A DNA stretch of 64,000 nucleotides from an uncultured Collinsella sp. GTDB taxonomy: Bacteria > Actinomycetota > Coriobacteriia > Coriobacteriales > Coriobacteriaceae. This document shows positions 53,241 through 61,747 of this stretch, in pieces; positions within the stretch are counted from its first letter, which is position 1, and every line of letters starts with the position of its first letter. A program made the position numbers and the translations under genes. Location: positions 1-64,000 of the forward strand of contig CABUGI010000002.1 of the NCBI GenBank assembly GCA_902491055.1, given 5' to 3'. Below the pieces are notes generated by a model. The model worked only from the letters and a program-made list of their open reading frames with translations, did not search any database and was not told the origin of the DNA.

Positions 53241-54266
53241 ATGAAACAGTACACGGTTGCTATTTTGGGCGCGACGGGAGCCGTGGGCACCCAGATGCTC
53301 GAGTGCCTCAACGAGCAGGAGTTCCCGGTCGGCAAGCTCAAGCTGTTGGCAAGTGCACGCTCCGCGGGCAAGACCGTTGAGTTCCGCGGCGAGCAGATCG
53401 TGATCGAAGAGGCTTGCCCCGAGGCCTTTGAGGGCTGTGATATTGTGCTCGGAGCCGCCGGCGACGATATCGCGAAGGAGCTACTGCCCGAGGCCGTCAA
53501 GCGCGGTGCCGTCGTGGTCGACAACAGCCACGCCTTCCGCATGGATCCCGAGGTGCCGCTGGTCGTGCCCGAGATCAATGCCGACGATATCAAGTGGCAT
53601 CACGGCCTTATCGCCAACCCCAACTGCGCGACCATTATCGGCCTGGTTCCCACGTGGCCGCTGCATCAGCTCGCCGGCGTGAAGCGCATGATCGTTTCGA
53701 CGTATCAGGCGGCTTCGGGTGCCGGCGCTCCCGGTATGGCCGAGCTCGAGGCTCAGCTGGCCGCCCTGGGCCGCGGCGAGGAGATTCCCGAGCCGCGCGC
53801 GTTTGCCGCCCAGCTGGCGAGCAACCTGATTCCGCAGATTGGCGGCGTCAAGGAGGAGGGCTTTACCTCCGAGGAGATGAAGCTGCAAAACGAGGGCCGC
53901 AAGATCATGCACCTGCCCGAGCTGCGCGTGAACTGCACCTGCGTGCGCGTGCCCGTGCTGCGTTCGCACTCCGAGAGCATTACGCTCGAGTTTGAGCGCG
54001 ATATTACGGTGGAAGAGGCCCGTGCTGCGCTGGCTGCCGCTCCGGGCGTGAAGCTGGTTGACGACATGAGCGCCGATGATGCGCACGATCGCTTCCCCAT
54101 GCCGATGGATACGTCCGACCAGGACCTGATCTGGGTCGGTCGCGTGCGCCGCGACATCTCGAACCCCGAGGCTGCGCGCGGTATTACCTTCTGGTGCTGC
54201 GGCGACCAAATCCGTAAGGGCGCGGCGACCAACGCCGTCCAGATCGCCAAGCTGCTCTGCGAGTAA
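53241..54266 (+). CDS. asd: Aspartate-semialdehyde dehydrogenase
   Basis: A 341-residue NADPH-dependent enzyme that reduces aspartyl phosphate to the semialdehyde. It has ILGATGAVG at the N-terminus (dinucleotide binding), the active-site Cys129 in NPNCATI, and the late His region (HSESITLEF). GGGGGAAG precedes ATG 53241; the frame from 53154 is not supported. It lies 174 nt after aspartokinase. A type-1 palindrome begins 14 nt after its stop. Confidence 0.95.
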   Translation: MKQYTVAILGATGAVGTQMLECLNEQEFPVGKLKLLASARSAGKTVEFRGEQIVIEEACPEAFEGCDIVLGAAGDDIAKELLPEAVKRGAVVVDNSHAFRMDPEVPLVVPEINADDIKWHHGLIANPNCATIIGLVPTWPLHQLAGVKRMIVSTYQAASGAGAPGMAELEAQLAALGRGEEIPEPRAFAAQLASNLIPQIGGVKEEGFTSEEMKLQNEGRKIMHLPELRVNCTCVRVPVLRSHSESITLEFERDITVEEARAALAAAPGVKLVDDMSADDAHDRFPMPMDTSDQDLIWVGRVRRDISNPEAARGITFWCCGDQIRKGAATNAVQIAKLLCE

Positions 54267-54280
54267 CGGTTGATCTGTCC

Positions 54281-54410
54281 GGCGGGGGCCGGGCTTAGTT
54301 TTCAGAACGTCCTCGACCATGTGTGGCGCCTTGTCCTGCTCCTTCGGAGCCGCGGATAAGGCGCCACACTGGTCTGCGGAGTGTTCTGAAAACTAAGCCC
54401 GGCCCCCGCC
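54281..54410 (+). repeat. Type-1 long hairpin element, copy D
   Basis: Perfect 28-bp outer stem (54281-54308, 54383-54410); segments GTCCTCGACCAT (54309-54320) and TGGTCTGCGGAGT (54370-54382); 16-bp inner stem with one G-T pair (54321-54336, 54354-54369); apical hairpin GCTCC-TTC-GGAGC. Here GACC pairs with GGTC where copies B and C have GGAC with GTCC, a compensatory change. Confidence 0.85.
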
Positions 54411-55017
54411 TGCGGTGACGCTGCTGCGAGCGGTCTGCGATGGGGCCGTTGTTGGTTGGGGCCGCTGGGCTGATGTGGGGGGGACGTGGCTGTTGCGGGC
54501 CCTGGTTCCGGCGGCGGCCCCGGCGCTTTGCGCCTGCCGCCTTGGGGGGACTGTGGGGTGCGGCCGGCAGCTGCGGCGCGTTGCGCCTGCTGCCTGGGGT
54601 GACTGCGGGGCCGTGACGGCAGCCGCGGCGCTGTCGCGCCTGCTGCCTGGGGCGACTTTGGGGTTGGGGTGAATCGGGGTCTAATACTTTGCCGAGAAGT
54701 GAACGACCTTATTTGGACCCCCGAAGCATTGACATTTTTTGACCGCTATTTCCTGCGGTTTTGCTGCGCGAATCCTGCGGTTTTATGGTCTAAAGGTGTG
54801 GATGCTCCGGGGCTTCGTTTTTACTCGTTCACTTCTCGGGAAAGTATTAGAGCTCAGCTGATAGAGGTACCGCTCTGGCGTCGATGCCCCGCGTCTTCTT
54901 CGCTTGATTGGGGAAAACAGCCTCGCTTAAGCAATTGCGAGCCCGCCCAGACGTATCTGCGGGGTTGTCTGCACAATTCGCGGTATTATGTTTGCGAAGT
55001 TTTGAAAGGAGCCGCTG
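54411..55017. other. Gene-poor GC-rich region with short tandem repeats
   Basis: No supported gene in 600 bases. Three imperfect units of 52-53 bp begin at 54522, 54575 and 54627 (GGCGC..TGCGCCTGC.GCCT, then GGGG.GACT). CCTGCGGTTTT occurs twice near 54752 and 54774; it is the complement of the AAAACCGCAGG motif of the palindromes at 7107 and 61421. An 85-codon frame at 54415 is compositional only. Confidence 0.45.
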
Positions 55018-55596
55018 GTGGTCACGACGACGTTTGCTTCGCCTTTGGGCGAAATCTTGCTTGCCGCTGATGGCCGCGGTCTGACGGGGCTTTGGTTTGA
55101 GGGGCAGGAGCACTTTGGCTCCACGCTTCTCAAAGAAGATCCCGAACATGTTGAAGGCGCCGATGCGGTTTCTGGTGCTGGCGGCATGTCGTCGGTGAGT
55201 CCGGCAAATGGCGCGGCTTCTTCGGTGCTTGAGCGTTCTTGGGCTTGGCTGAATGCTTATTTTGCGGGGCAGGAGCCTCGGTTTACGCCGCCGTTGCATA
55301 TGATTGGTACGGCGTTTCAGCGCGAGGTTTGGTTTGAGCTGCTTTCAATTCCGCGTGGCGAGGTCGCCACTTATGGCGAAATTGCGGCTCGTGTCGCCGC
55401 CCGCCATCGTGTGCCGGGAAACGAGGCTCCCGTTGTGTCCCCGCGTGCCGTGGGGGCTGCGGTTGCACGCAATCCCATTTCGATTATCGTGCCGTGCCAT
55501 CGCGTGGTTGCCGCCGATGGTTCGCTCAACGGATATGCCGGCGGGCTTGACCGCAAGGAGTGGCTGCTTCGGCTCGAGGGCGCGTACGAGGAATAA
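55018..55596 (+). CDS. ogt: Methylated-DNA--protein-cysteine methyltransferase
   Basis: A 192-residue suicide repair protein that removes O6-alkyl groups from guanine. The acceptor Cys160 is in IIVPCHRVV, with the DNA-binding HTH segment GEVATYGEIAARV before it and NGYAGGLDRKEWLL after it. It carries an insert of about 20 Ser/Ala-rich residues (50-70) between domains. The start is GTG at 55018 with AAAGGAG upstream. Confidence 0.92.
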   Translation: MVTTTFASPLGEILLAADGRGLTGLWFEGQEHFGSTLLKEDPEHVEGADAVSGAGGMSSVSPANGAASSVLERSWAWLNAYFAGQEPRFTPPLHMIGTAFQREVWFELLSIPRGEVATYGEIAARVAARHRVPGNEAPVVSPRAVGAAVARNPISIIVPCHRVVAADGSLNGYAGGLDRKEWLLRLEGAYEE

Positions 55597-55740
55597 CGTT
55601 CGAGCACTTTGCATAGCCAAGACGCCGTGAAAGAACGGGATGCGCTTTCCGAATGGCGTCCCAAACGGAAACCGTGTCCCGGAATACAGCCTTAGAGTGG
55701 GATGCCGTTTCCGGTTGAGACCACTTGCTTGGACATCTTT

Positions 55741-55960
55741 CTACGCCCGCTTCTGCAGGGCATAGATCGACTTATCCATGTTGAACAGGTAAGCCGCGAC
55801 GCAGACGATGAAGAATGCCGGCAGATTACCGAAACCGAAGACTTCGCAGCCAATCAGGATGGGTGCGAGCAGCGTATTGGTGGCGCTGCCAAAGACGGCT
55901 GCGTAGCCCAGCGCGGCGCAAAGCGCGATGGACATGCCGAGTTGAGCCTCGTTATGGCGA
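55741..55960 (-). pseudogene. C-terminal fragment of a ClC-type chloride channel
   Basis: On the minus strand the frame ends GYAAVFGSATNTLLAPILIG ... AYLFNMDKSIYALQKRA, matching the last two membrane segments of ClC channels/antiporters. The rest of the gene is missing: upstream the homology breaks at about 55960, where an Abi-like sequence begins in another frame. So a deletion or recombination removed most of the channel. Confidence 0.6.
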
Positions 55961-56303
55961 CATCTGGGTAACAGAAAGGCCCGCGTTCCTCAGAGGCAAG
56001 ATAGGCAATTCTGCTTTTGAGGTAGATCTCAATTCTGCCGACCGCATCAAACATTAACTGCCGGAGGGCTCGGTCAAATTCATACGTGTAGATGATGGTT
56101 TCGAATGTTGTGCCTTCGCGAAAGATGGTAATCCCGGACTTGCATTTGGTTTTGTAGGGAAACCAGTAGGCCGACAGTCTGTAGTGGCCGACTTCGACCA
56201 AAGCTCGCTCGAGTTCGCTTTGATCAGAGCACTTAAGACCCCTGTATTCTGTCAATAGTGCTATTTGTTCGTTGATGGATATCCACGACTTCTGCTATTT
56301 CAT
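55950..56303 (-). pseudogene. Truncated Abi-family (Abi_2) phage-resistance gene
   Basis: From ATG 56303 (AAGAGGC upstream) the frame reads Met-Lys-stop, then continues QKSWISINEQIALLTEYRGL, ALVEVGHYRLSAYWFPYK, TTFETIIYTYEFDRALRQLM, RIEIYLKSRIAYLASEE, a good Abi_2 N-terminal half. A TAG at codon 3 (56295-56297) and loss of everything after about residue 120, where it runs into the ClC fragment, mark it as dead. Abi_2 proteins (AbiD/AbiF) cause abortive infection. Confidence 0.65.
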
Positions 56304-56473
56304 TTAAGCCTCTTGATAGAAAAAGAGCTGGAGTTGCGCATCGTTGAGAGGCTTTCCAGCTTTAGCAAAACAAACTTATAAGATGCGACGGGCCGCGTCA
56401 AGATAATTACCGGACGGCCTAGGAGGCGGCTAGTTGGCTGGCTTAAAACCCAGCGCGTGAAATGACGCCCACG

Positions 56474-57112
56474 CTATTCAGCGCGCTTGATAGGATGACG
56501 AACTACAGTCTTTAGTTTCTCCGGTGCACATTTGCGTGGATCGGAGAGATAGATTTCGTGATGTAAACGGGTGTCTGAGAAGTCGGGGACATAGCCCTGC
56601 TCTGTCGTGTATTCATGCATGGCGTCTACGGTTGCCGGCTCGCTGTCATAGGGCCCGGTGTGCATGCATTGAACGCAGAGGCCCTCGTCAACTTTAAGCA
56701 GCTCGACGGCGGAAAAGTCCAGTTTCTTTTTGGTCGTGGCTTCTGTGACGGCCCAGTCAAAGTCATCTTGGGTGACGAAATCGGGCAGGCGGATGCACGA
56801 GATAAAGTTGAAATCGTCCTTGCGTACATAATCGATGTCGCCGCTCGGTGAGTCTTGCCACCAGAAGCCCTCGAGCGGCGGCACCACAAAGTCGAAGTAG
56901 CCCTCGATGTTCCTCGAGCCTTTCTTTGACATCTTGATGGTATAGGCGATGCCGTAAAGCAGCGGCAGGGCGTTTTGATACTCGCCACCTTCGGTATTTG
57001 GGTCGCCCTTGCCGCGAACGGCAACGTAGCTCATAGGCGGGACAGTTACGATGCTCGGCTTGCTTGCAGGTTTGTAGAGCTCCTTGCATTCCTTCTTAAA
57101 GTCGAATGCCAT
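56474..57112 (-). CDS. GyrI-like small-molecule-binding domain protein
   Basis: A 212-residue stand-alone GyrI-like protein (COG4832 type): VTVPPMSYVAVRGKGDPNT start, YFDFVVPPLEGFWW, and C-terminal CVQCMHTGPYDSEPATVDAM with HHEIYLSDPRK. The fold is that of the effector domain of AraC/MerR regulators and of gyrase inhibitor SbmC; relatives hydrolyse or bind cyclic toxins. AAAGG precedes the ATG. A 14-bp palindrome of SOS-box type lies 57 nt upstream. Confidence 0.82.
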   Translation of the reverse strand: MAFDFKKECKELYKPASKPSIVTVPPMSYVAVRGKGDPNTEGGEYQNALPLLYGIAYTIKMSKKGSRNIEGYFDFVVPPLEGFWWQDSPSGDIDYVRKDDFNFISCIRLPDFVTQDDFDWAVTEATTKKKLDFSAVELLKVDEGLCVQCMHTGPYDSEPATVDAMHEYTTEQGYVPDFSDTRLHHEIYLSDPRKCAPEKLKTVVRHPIKRAE

Positions 57113-57168
57113 GTTGGCCGCCTTTCTGCGTATTGGCCTGCTTTGATAGCGGAATCATATCATAGAAA

Positions 57169-57182
57169 CGAACAGCTGTTCG
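57169..57182. promoter_or_regulatory. Candidate LexA-type box upstream of GyrI-like gene
   Basis: CGAACAGCTGTTCG is a perfect palindrome with the GAAC-N4-GTTC core of Gram-positive SOS boxes. It lies 57 bp before the GyrI-like gene start. The inner four bases differ from the commonest consensus. Confidence 0.45.
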
Positions 57183-57289
57183 AATGATTTGGCTGACAGA
57201 TTGAGATGTGTGCGTTGTGTTTGGCGGTCGGCCTGACCCCGTCGATGATGTCTCTGCCTTCCCGGCGCCCGCCTACACCCGTCATTCCC

Positions 57290-57333
57290 CCATATAAAAC
57301 CTGCCAAAATAAACCTGTCCCTTTTTGGTCGGT
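57290..57333 (+). repeat. 50-bp CCTGCCAAAA repeat, copy 5
   Basis: ATAAAACCTGCCAAAATAAA, CCTGTCCCTTTTTGG, then TCGGT; the right arm is diverged. It lies 50 nt before the ABC gene at 57383. Confidence 0.7.
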
Positions 57334-57382
57334 GCGAAATGGGTAATACTAAAGAGTTATCCGACCAGATGGGAATTAATCG

Positions 57383-58084
57383 ATGGCTTATATCGAGTTC
57401 AAAGACGTCATCAAGGCGTACGGCGAGGGCGATGCCCGCATTCACGCGCTCGACGGCGCGAGCTTTACCGTTGAGCGCGGTGAGCTCGCCATTATCCTGG
57501 GCGCTTCGGGCGCCGGCAAGACTACGGCGCTCAACATCCTAGGCGGCATGGATACGGTAACCTCCGGCTCCGTGACAGTGGACGGGCGCGACGTGAGCTC
57601 TGCCAACGAGGCGCAGCTTGTGGAGTACCGCCGCGCCGACGTCGGCTTTGTCTTTCAGTTCTACAATCTGGTTCCCAACCTGACGGCGCTCGAAAACGTT
57701 GAGCTTGCAGCTCAGATCTGCCCCGATTCGCTCGATGCCGAACAGACGCTTCGCCAGGTTGGCCTGGGCGAGCGCCTCGCCAACTTCCCCGCGCAGCTTT
57801 CGGGCGGCGAGCAGCAGCGCGTGTCCATTGCCCGCGCACTGGCCAAGAACCCCAAGCTGCTTTTATGCGACGAGCCCACGGGCGCGCTCGACTATAAAAC
57901 CGGCAAGCAGATCTTGCAGCTGCTGCAGGATACCTGCCGCAAGCAGGGCATTACGGTCATCATCATCACGCACAACTCCGCGCTCGCGCCCATGGCCGAT
58001 CGCCTGATCCGCTTTAAGAGTGGTCGCGTGGAGAGCGAGACGGTCCAGCAAAATCCCGTGCCTATCGAGACGATCGAGTGGTAG
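57383..58084 (+). CDS. ABC transporter ATP-binding protein (MacB/LolD type)
   Basis: A 233-residue ATPase with Walker [23 protein letters not shown], signature LSGGEQQRV, Walker [13 protein letters not shown] and switch His in ITHN. It is the partner of the FtsX-type permease that begins 5 nt after its stop. The family exports lipoproteins, peptides or drugs, or transduces signals to cell-wall hydrolases. GGGAATTAA is a modest ribosome binding site. Confidence 0.92.
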   Translation: MAYIEFKDVIKAYGEGDARIHALDGASFTVERGELAIILGASGAGKTTALNILGGMDTVTSGSVTVDGRDVSSANEAQLVEYRRADVGFVFQFYNLVPNLTALENVELAAQICPDSLDAEQTLRQVGLGERLANFPAQLSGGEQQRVSIARALAKNPKLLLCDEPTGALDYKTGKQILQLLQDTCRKQGITVIIITHNSALAPMADRLIRFKSGRVESETVQQNPVPIETIEW

Positions 58085-58089
58085 CGCCC

Positions 58090-60855
58090 ATGGACCAGGA
58101 CCGCCAAAACAGCCAAAACCACGATACGGAGCGCGCGGGTCGCGACCGGGAGTTTGCGACCTACCGCACCGCTCAGAGCTCAAACGATATGGTGCCGACG
58201 GTTTTTCGCCGCGGCATCTACCGCACAATCCGCGGCAGTCTTAAGCGCTTCTTGTCCATCGTGGTCATCACCGCGCTCGGCGTGAGTGTGATGTGCGGCC
58301 TTAAGGCGGGCTGCGAGGATTTGTGCGATTCGGTCGACGCCTATTTTGACCAGCAGAATGTCTATGACATTAACGTGCAGTCGACCTGTGGCCTTACGCG
58401 CGACGATCTCGCGGCTATCCAAGAGATCGACGGCGTCGAGACGGCCGAGGGTATCTACACCGAGACCGCCTACACCGCCGTGGGCACAACGCGCGAGCGC
58501 GTGGTCGTGCAAAGTCTCTCCAAGGAGAACATCGATCAGCCAGTGCTCGTGAACGGCGATTTGCCCGAGAGCGCCGATGAGGTGGCGGTAACTTCGAAGT
58601 TCCTGAAGGCTTCGGGCAAAAAGCTCGGCGATACCGTGAGTTTTGCCGCCAATGACGCGAGCTCGTCCAACCAAAGTGCCAAGGATCAGTTTGCCGCGGG
58701 CGATTACACCATTACGGCCGAGGTCCTCGACCCCACTGATGTGAGCTCCGACTCGACAGTCAACGCCTTCCGTGCCGCTTCGGCTGCGGACTATAAGTTC
58801 TATGTGAGCGAGGATGCCGCGACATCATCGTCCTACTCCGCGGTCCACGTGATCGTCGAGGGAGCCAAGAGCCTCAACTCCTACTCGGATGCCTACACGG
58901 CAAAGATCAATGAGGTCAAGGGCAATATCGAGAAGATCCGCGAGGAGCGTGAAAAGGCGCGCGTCCAGGAGCTGACGGTTGACACGCCGGCAAGCTTGGA
59001 TGCGGCTGAGCGCCAGGCCGCCATGCTCTTTGGGATTGAGCAGGATAGCATCAACCGCATGGCCGAGGGCAGCGAGGAGCGCGTCCAAGCTCAGGCCGAG
59101 TTGGACCAGCGCCGCGCCGCCGCCGATCAGCAATTCGCCGATGCCCGCGCCGAGCTTTCCAATCTGGGTGAATGCACTTGGTACATTCAGGACCGCGGTA
59201 ACATCGCAAGCTACTCGAGCGTCGAGAGCGACAGTTCTTCGATCGAGGCCATCGCCACGGTGTTCCCGTTTATCTTCTTTATCGTCGCCGTGCTCATCAG
59301 CCTCACCACCGCCACGCGCATGGTCGAGGAGGAGCGCACGCTTATTGGCCTGTACAAGGCGCTTGGCTATTCACGCGAGCGCATCCTGTCCAAATACGTG
59401 GACTATGCGCTGTGGGCATGTCTGATCGGCGGCGTGCTCGGCAACATCATCGGCTTTGTGGGCCTGCCACTGTTCTTGTTTACGGTGTTCGACGATATGT
59501 ACTCGCTGCCCCAGATGCTGCTTTCGTACGATATCGTGTCTTCACTCGTGTCGGTGGCGCTGTTTGCCGTGGGCGTGGTGGGCGCTACGATTATCGCCTG
59601 CCGCCACGAGATGGCCGAGACCCCAGCCTCGCTCATGCGTCCCAAGGCCCCGCGCGCCGGCTCGCGCATTCTGCTCGAGCATATCGGCTTTATCTGGCGC
59701 CGCATGGGCTTCTTAAACAAGGTCGCTGCACGCAACCTATTCCGCTACAAAAAGCGCGCCTTTATGACCATCTTCGGTATCGCGGGCTGTACGGCGCTTG
59801 TGATCTGCGGTATGGGCATCCGCGATACGTCGGTGGCGCTTTCGCCCAAGCAGTACGGGCATATCACGCGCTACGACCTGCTGGCGGTCGCCAATCCCGA
59901 CGATTTTTCACAGACGTGCGCGGCATTGGATGGGCGCAGCGCGTCCAATGATTCCAACGTGACCGTGACTTCGACGCTGCCGATTATGACCGACAACGTC
60001 ACCTTTACATTTGGCGGCAAGAGCGAGACTGTGCAGCTGATCGTGGTGCCCGATGACCGCACGAGTGACTTGGGCGATTACGTGCGTCTGGAGGATGAGT
60101 CCAAAGAACCGCTGCCTTTGCGTGACGGAGACGTGTATCTGAGCAAAAGTTCACAGCTGGTGCTGGGGATTCAGCCGGGCGATACGGCTCACGTCCAGGA
60201 TTCGTCGCTCAATGTTGCCAAGGTCAAAGTCAGCGACATTTCGCTTAACTATCTGGGCAACACGCTTTACATGACGCAGGGCACCTATGAGCGCACGTTC
60301 GGCCGAAGCGCGCGTCTTAACGGCATCTTTGCACTGCTCAAGGGTTCGTCGGCCGACCAGATTGCGTTTAGCAAGAATCTTAAGAGTGACGGTTGGCTTA
60401 CGATTTCGAGTACGGCCGAGCATTGGGAAAACTATGAGGCGAACTTTACGATTATCAATTCGGTCGTGGTGCTCGTGACCTTTATGGCGGCGTGCCTGTC
60501 GTTTGTGGTGGTGTTTACGCTGTCCAACACGAATATCTCCGAGCGCGAGCGCGAGCTGGCGACCATTAAGGTGTTGGGCTTCCGTCGCGGCGAGGTGCAC
60601 CACTACGTCAACAAGGAGACGTTGATCCTCACGGCGATTGGCGCCGCACTGGGCGTACCGCTAGGCGGCTTGCTGGCCGAGAGTTTTACGTACATCCTGC
60701 AGATGCCGTCGCTGTATTTTGATGTTGAGGTCGAGCCGCTGAGCTACGTGCTATCCGTGTTGCTGGCCTTTGCCTTTACGTTTATCGTCAACCTTGCCAC
60801 CAATCGAACGCTCAACAAGATCGACATGGTCGGCGCCCTCAAGAGCGCCGAGTAA
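58090..60855 (+). CDS. FtsX-domain ABC transporter permease with coiled-coil extracellular region
   Basis: A membrane permease of about 921 residues: cytoplasmic N-terminus, TM1 near 50-70, a large extracytoplasmic domain (about 80-370) that includes a predicted coiled coil rich in Glu, Arg and Ala (KINEVKGNIEKIREEREKAR and on), an FtsX block with three TM segments (390-520), a TM and second extracytoplasmic domain (about 545-775), and a final FtsX block (780-915). This double-FtsX layout is common in Gram-positive exporters. ATG 58090 is used; GTG 58078 is possible, and neither has a strong ribosome binding site, suggesting coupling to the ATPase gene. Confidence 0.9.
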   Translation: MDQDRQNSQNHDTERAGRDREFATYRTAQSSNDMVPTVFRRGIYRTIRGSLKRFLSIVVITALGVSVMCGLKAGCEDLCDSVDAYFDQQNVYDINVQSTCGLTRDDLAAIQEIDGVETAEGIYTETAYTAVGTTRERVVVQSLSKENIDQPVLVNGDLPESADEVAVTSKFLKASGKKLGDTVSFAANDASSSNQSAKDQFAAGDYTITAEVLDPTDVSSDSTVNAFRAASAADYKFYVSEDAATSSSYSAVHVIVEGAKSLNSYSDAYTAKINEVKGNIEKIREEREKARVQELTVDTPASLDAAERQAAMLFGIEQDSINRMAEGSEERVQAQAELDQRRAAADQQFADARAELSNLGECTWYIQDRGNIASYSSVESDSSSIEAIATVFPFIFFIVAVLISLTTATRMVEEERTLIGLYKALGYSRERILSKYVDYALWACLIGGVLGNIIGFVGLPLFLFTVFDDMYSLPQMLLSYDIVSSLVSVALFAVGVVGATIIACRHEMAETPASLMRPKAPRAGSRILLEHIGFIWRRMGFLNKVAARNLFRYKKRAFMTIFGIAGCTALVICGMGIRDTSVALSPKQYGHITRYDLLAVANPDDFSQTCAALDGRSASNDSNVTVTSTLPIMTDNVTFTFGGKSETVQLIVVPDDRTSDLGDYVRLEDESKEPLPLRDGDVYLSKSSQLVLGIQPGDTAHVQDSSLNVAKVKVSDISLNYLGNTLYMTQGTYERTFGRSARLNGIFALLKGSSADQIAFSKNLKSDGWLTISSTAEHWENYEANFTIINSVVVLVTFMAACLSFVVVFTLSNTNISERERELATIKVLGFRRGEVHHYVNKETLILTAIGAALGVPLGGLLAESFTYILQMPSLYFDVEVEPLSYVLSVLLAFAFTFIVNLATNRTLNKIDMVGALKSAE

Positions 60856-60905
60856 CCTGCCAAAAAGGGACAGGTATATTTTGGCAGGTTTTATCTGGGC
60901 AAACG
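60854..60905 (-). repeat. 50-bp CCTGCCAAAA repeat, copy 6 (minus strand)
   Basis: Both arms intact (AACCTGCCAAAAAGGGACAG and ATATTTTGGCAGGTT), plus the TTATCTGGGCAAACG flank. It overlaps the permease stop codon by two bases and begins immediately there. Confidence 0.75.
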
Positions 60906-60971
60906 CCGGACAACCATTAGGTGGCCCAGCGTTTGCCCCGTTTTGCTGGGGATGTCTGTCGTTCAGTGCTC

Positions 60972-61292
60972 TTACTGGCCAATCCAGTGTTGCGCATAGC
61001 TCTTAATGTCTTCGGTAAAACCGTCAAGGTCGTCAAGGGTGATCACGCTGTCGATAAGCAAATTGGCTATCTCGCGGTGCATTGTGCTGCGGCGAATGTC
61101 GTTTGCAATTACGCCTGAGGACAGCTTGTCTCTATTGAGGCGCTCTTCTAGTGCCCAAAATCTACTGGACGCTTCGCTGTCGCCGTTCAGCATCTCAACG
61201 TACTGGCCGATGAGCTTTTCCATATAACGTTCTTGCCATTGAGGAAGCATTTTCTTAAACAGCTTCCAGTCGCTTTCGGTTACGTCGCGCAT
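60972..61292 (-). CDS. Conserved hypothetical protein (106 aa)
   Basis: A 106-residue soluble, probably helical protein starting RDVTESDWKLFKKMLPQWQE and containing SRFWALEERLNRDK and ANDIRRSTMHREIANLL. Similar short proteins occur widely in Firmicutes and Coriobacteria as single genes; their function is unknown to me. GGAGA lies 4 nt before ATG 61292; the frame from 61334 is less likely. It lies between the 50-bp repeat and a 140-bp palindrome. Confidence 0.75.
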   Translation of the reverse strand: MRDVTESDWKLFKKMLPQWQERYMEKLIGQYVEMLNGDSEASSRFWALEERLNRDKLSSGVIANDIRRSTMHREIANLLIDSVITLDDLDGFTEDIKSYAQHWIGQ

Positions 61293-61420
61293 ATGTTCTC
61301 CGCTCGTCAAACGGGCTTTCCATTTGCCTTTCATTTTATTTGGTTTTCGCTCGCAGGTGCGGATGAGAGGCTCTCTTTAGCCTTCGAGATTGGGCTTGAA
61401 TGGGTCGTATGCCACAAAAC

Positions 61421-61560
61421 GGGCCTATCTACTACGTTTAATTGGATACCCTCAACCATGCCGGGAAAACGAAAAATAAAACCGCAGGTAGAAGGCCTGT
61501 CGATTTTCGAAAAAGGCGGTCATGGTTGGCCCCATCGAGTTAAACGTAGTAGATAGGCCC
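61421..61560. repeat. 140-bp palindrome with AAAACCGCAGG core
   Basis: Perfect 21-bp outer arms (61421-61441, 61540-61560), inner arms CAACCATG/CATGGTTG (61453-61460, 61521-61528), and a central segment with ATAAAACCGCAGGTAGA that matches the core of the palindrome at 7107. TTTT follows the right arm and AAAA precedes the left one. Confidence 0.75.
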
Positions 61561-61621
61561 TTTTCGTGGCGGACCATCAAACGAACGCCGACGCTTGTGC
61601 TGTAGCCGCTCCGATCATTCG

Positions 61622-61692
61622 TAAGTTGCGGTGGAATAGTTCCTAAATTCGACTACTCAAGGCTAAAACCGGAACTATATCACCGCAACTTA
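61622..61692. repeat. 72-bp palindrome, copy 1 (left of XRE-membrane gene)
   Basis: 22-bp arms matching at 20 positions (61622-61643, 61671-61692), starting TAAGTTGCGGTGGAATAGTT. The second copy is at 62870-62940 in the same orientation, and the two bracket the gene at 61748. Confidence 0.7.
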
Positions 61693-61747
61693 GGAGGGAG
61701 GGGCGGGGGGGGGTACTAGTTGGGTGCTGCCGTCGGGCTGGGATGGT

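Noticed and set aside
54415..54672. 85-codon frame in GC-rich repeats
   Set aside because: Low-complexity Ala/Gly/Arg translation across tandem repeats, with no ribosome binding site.
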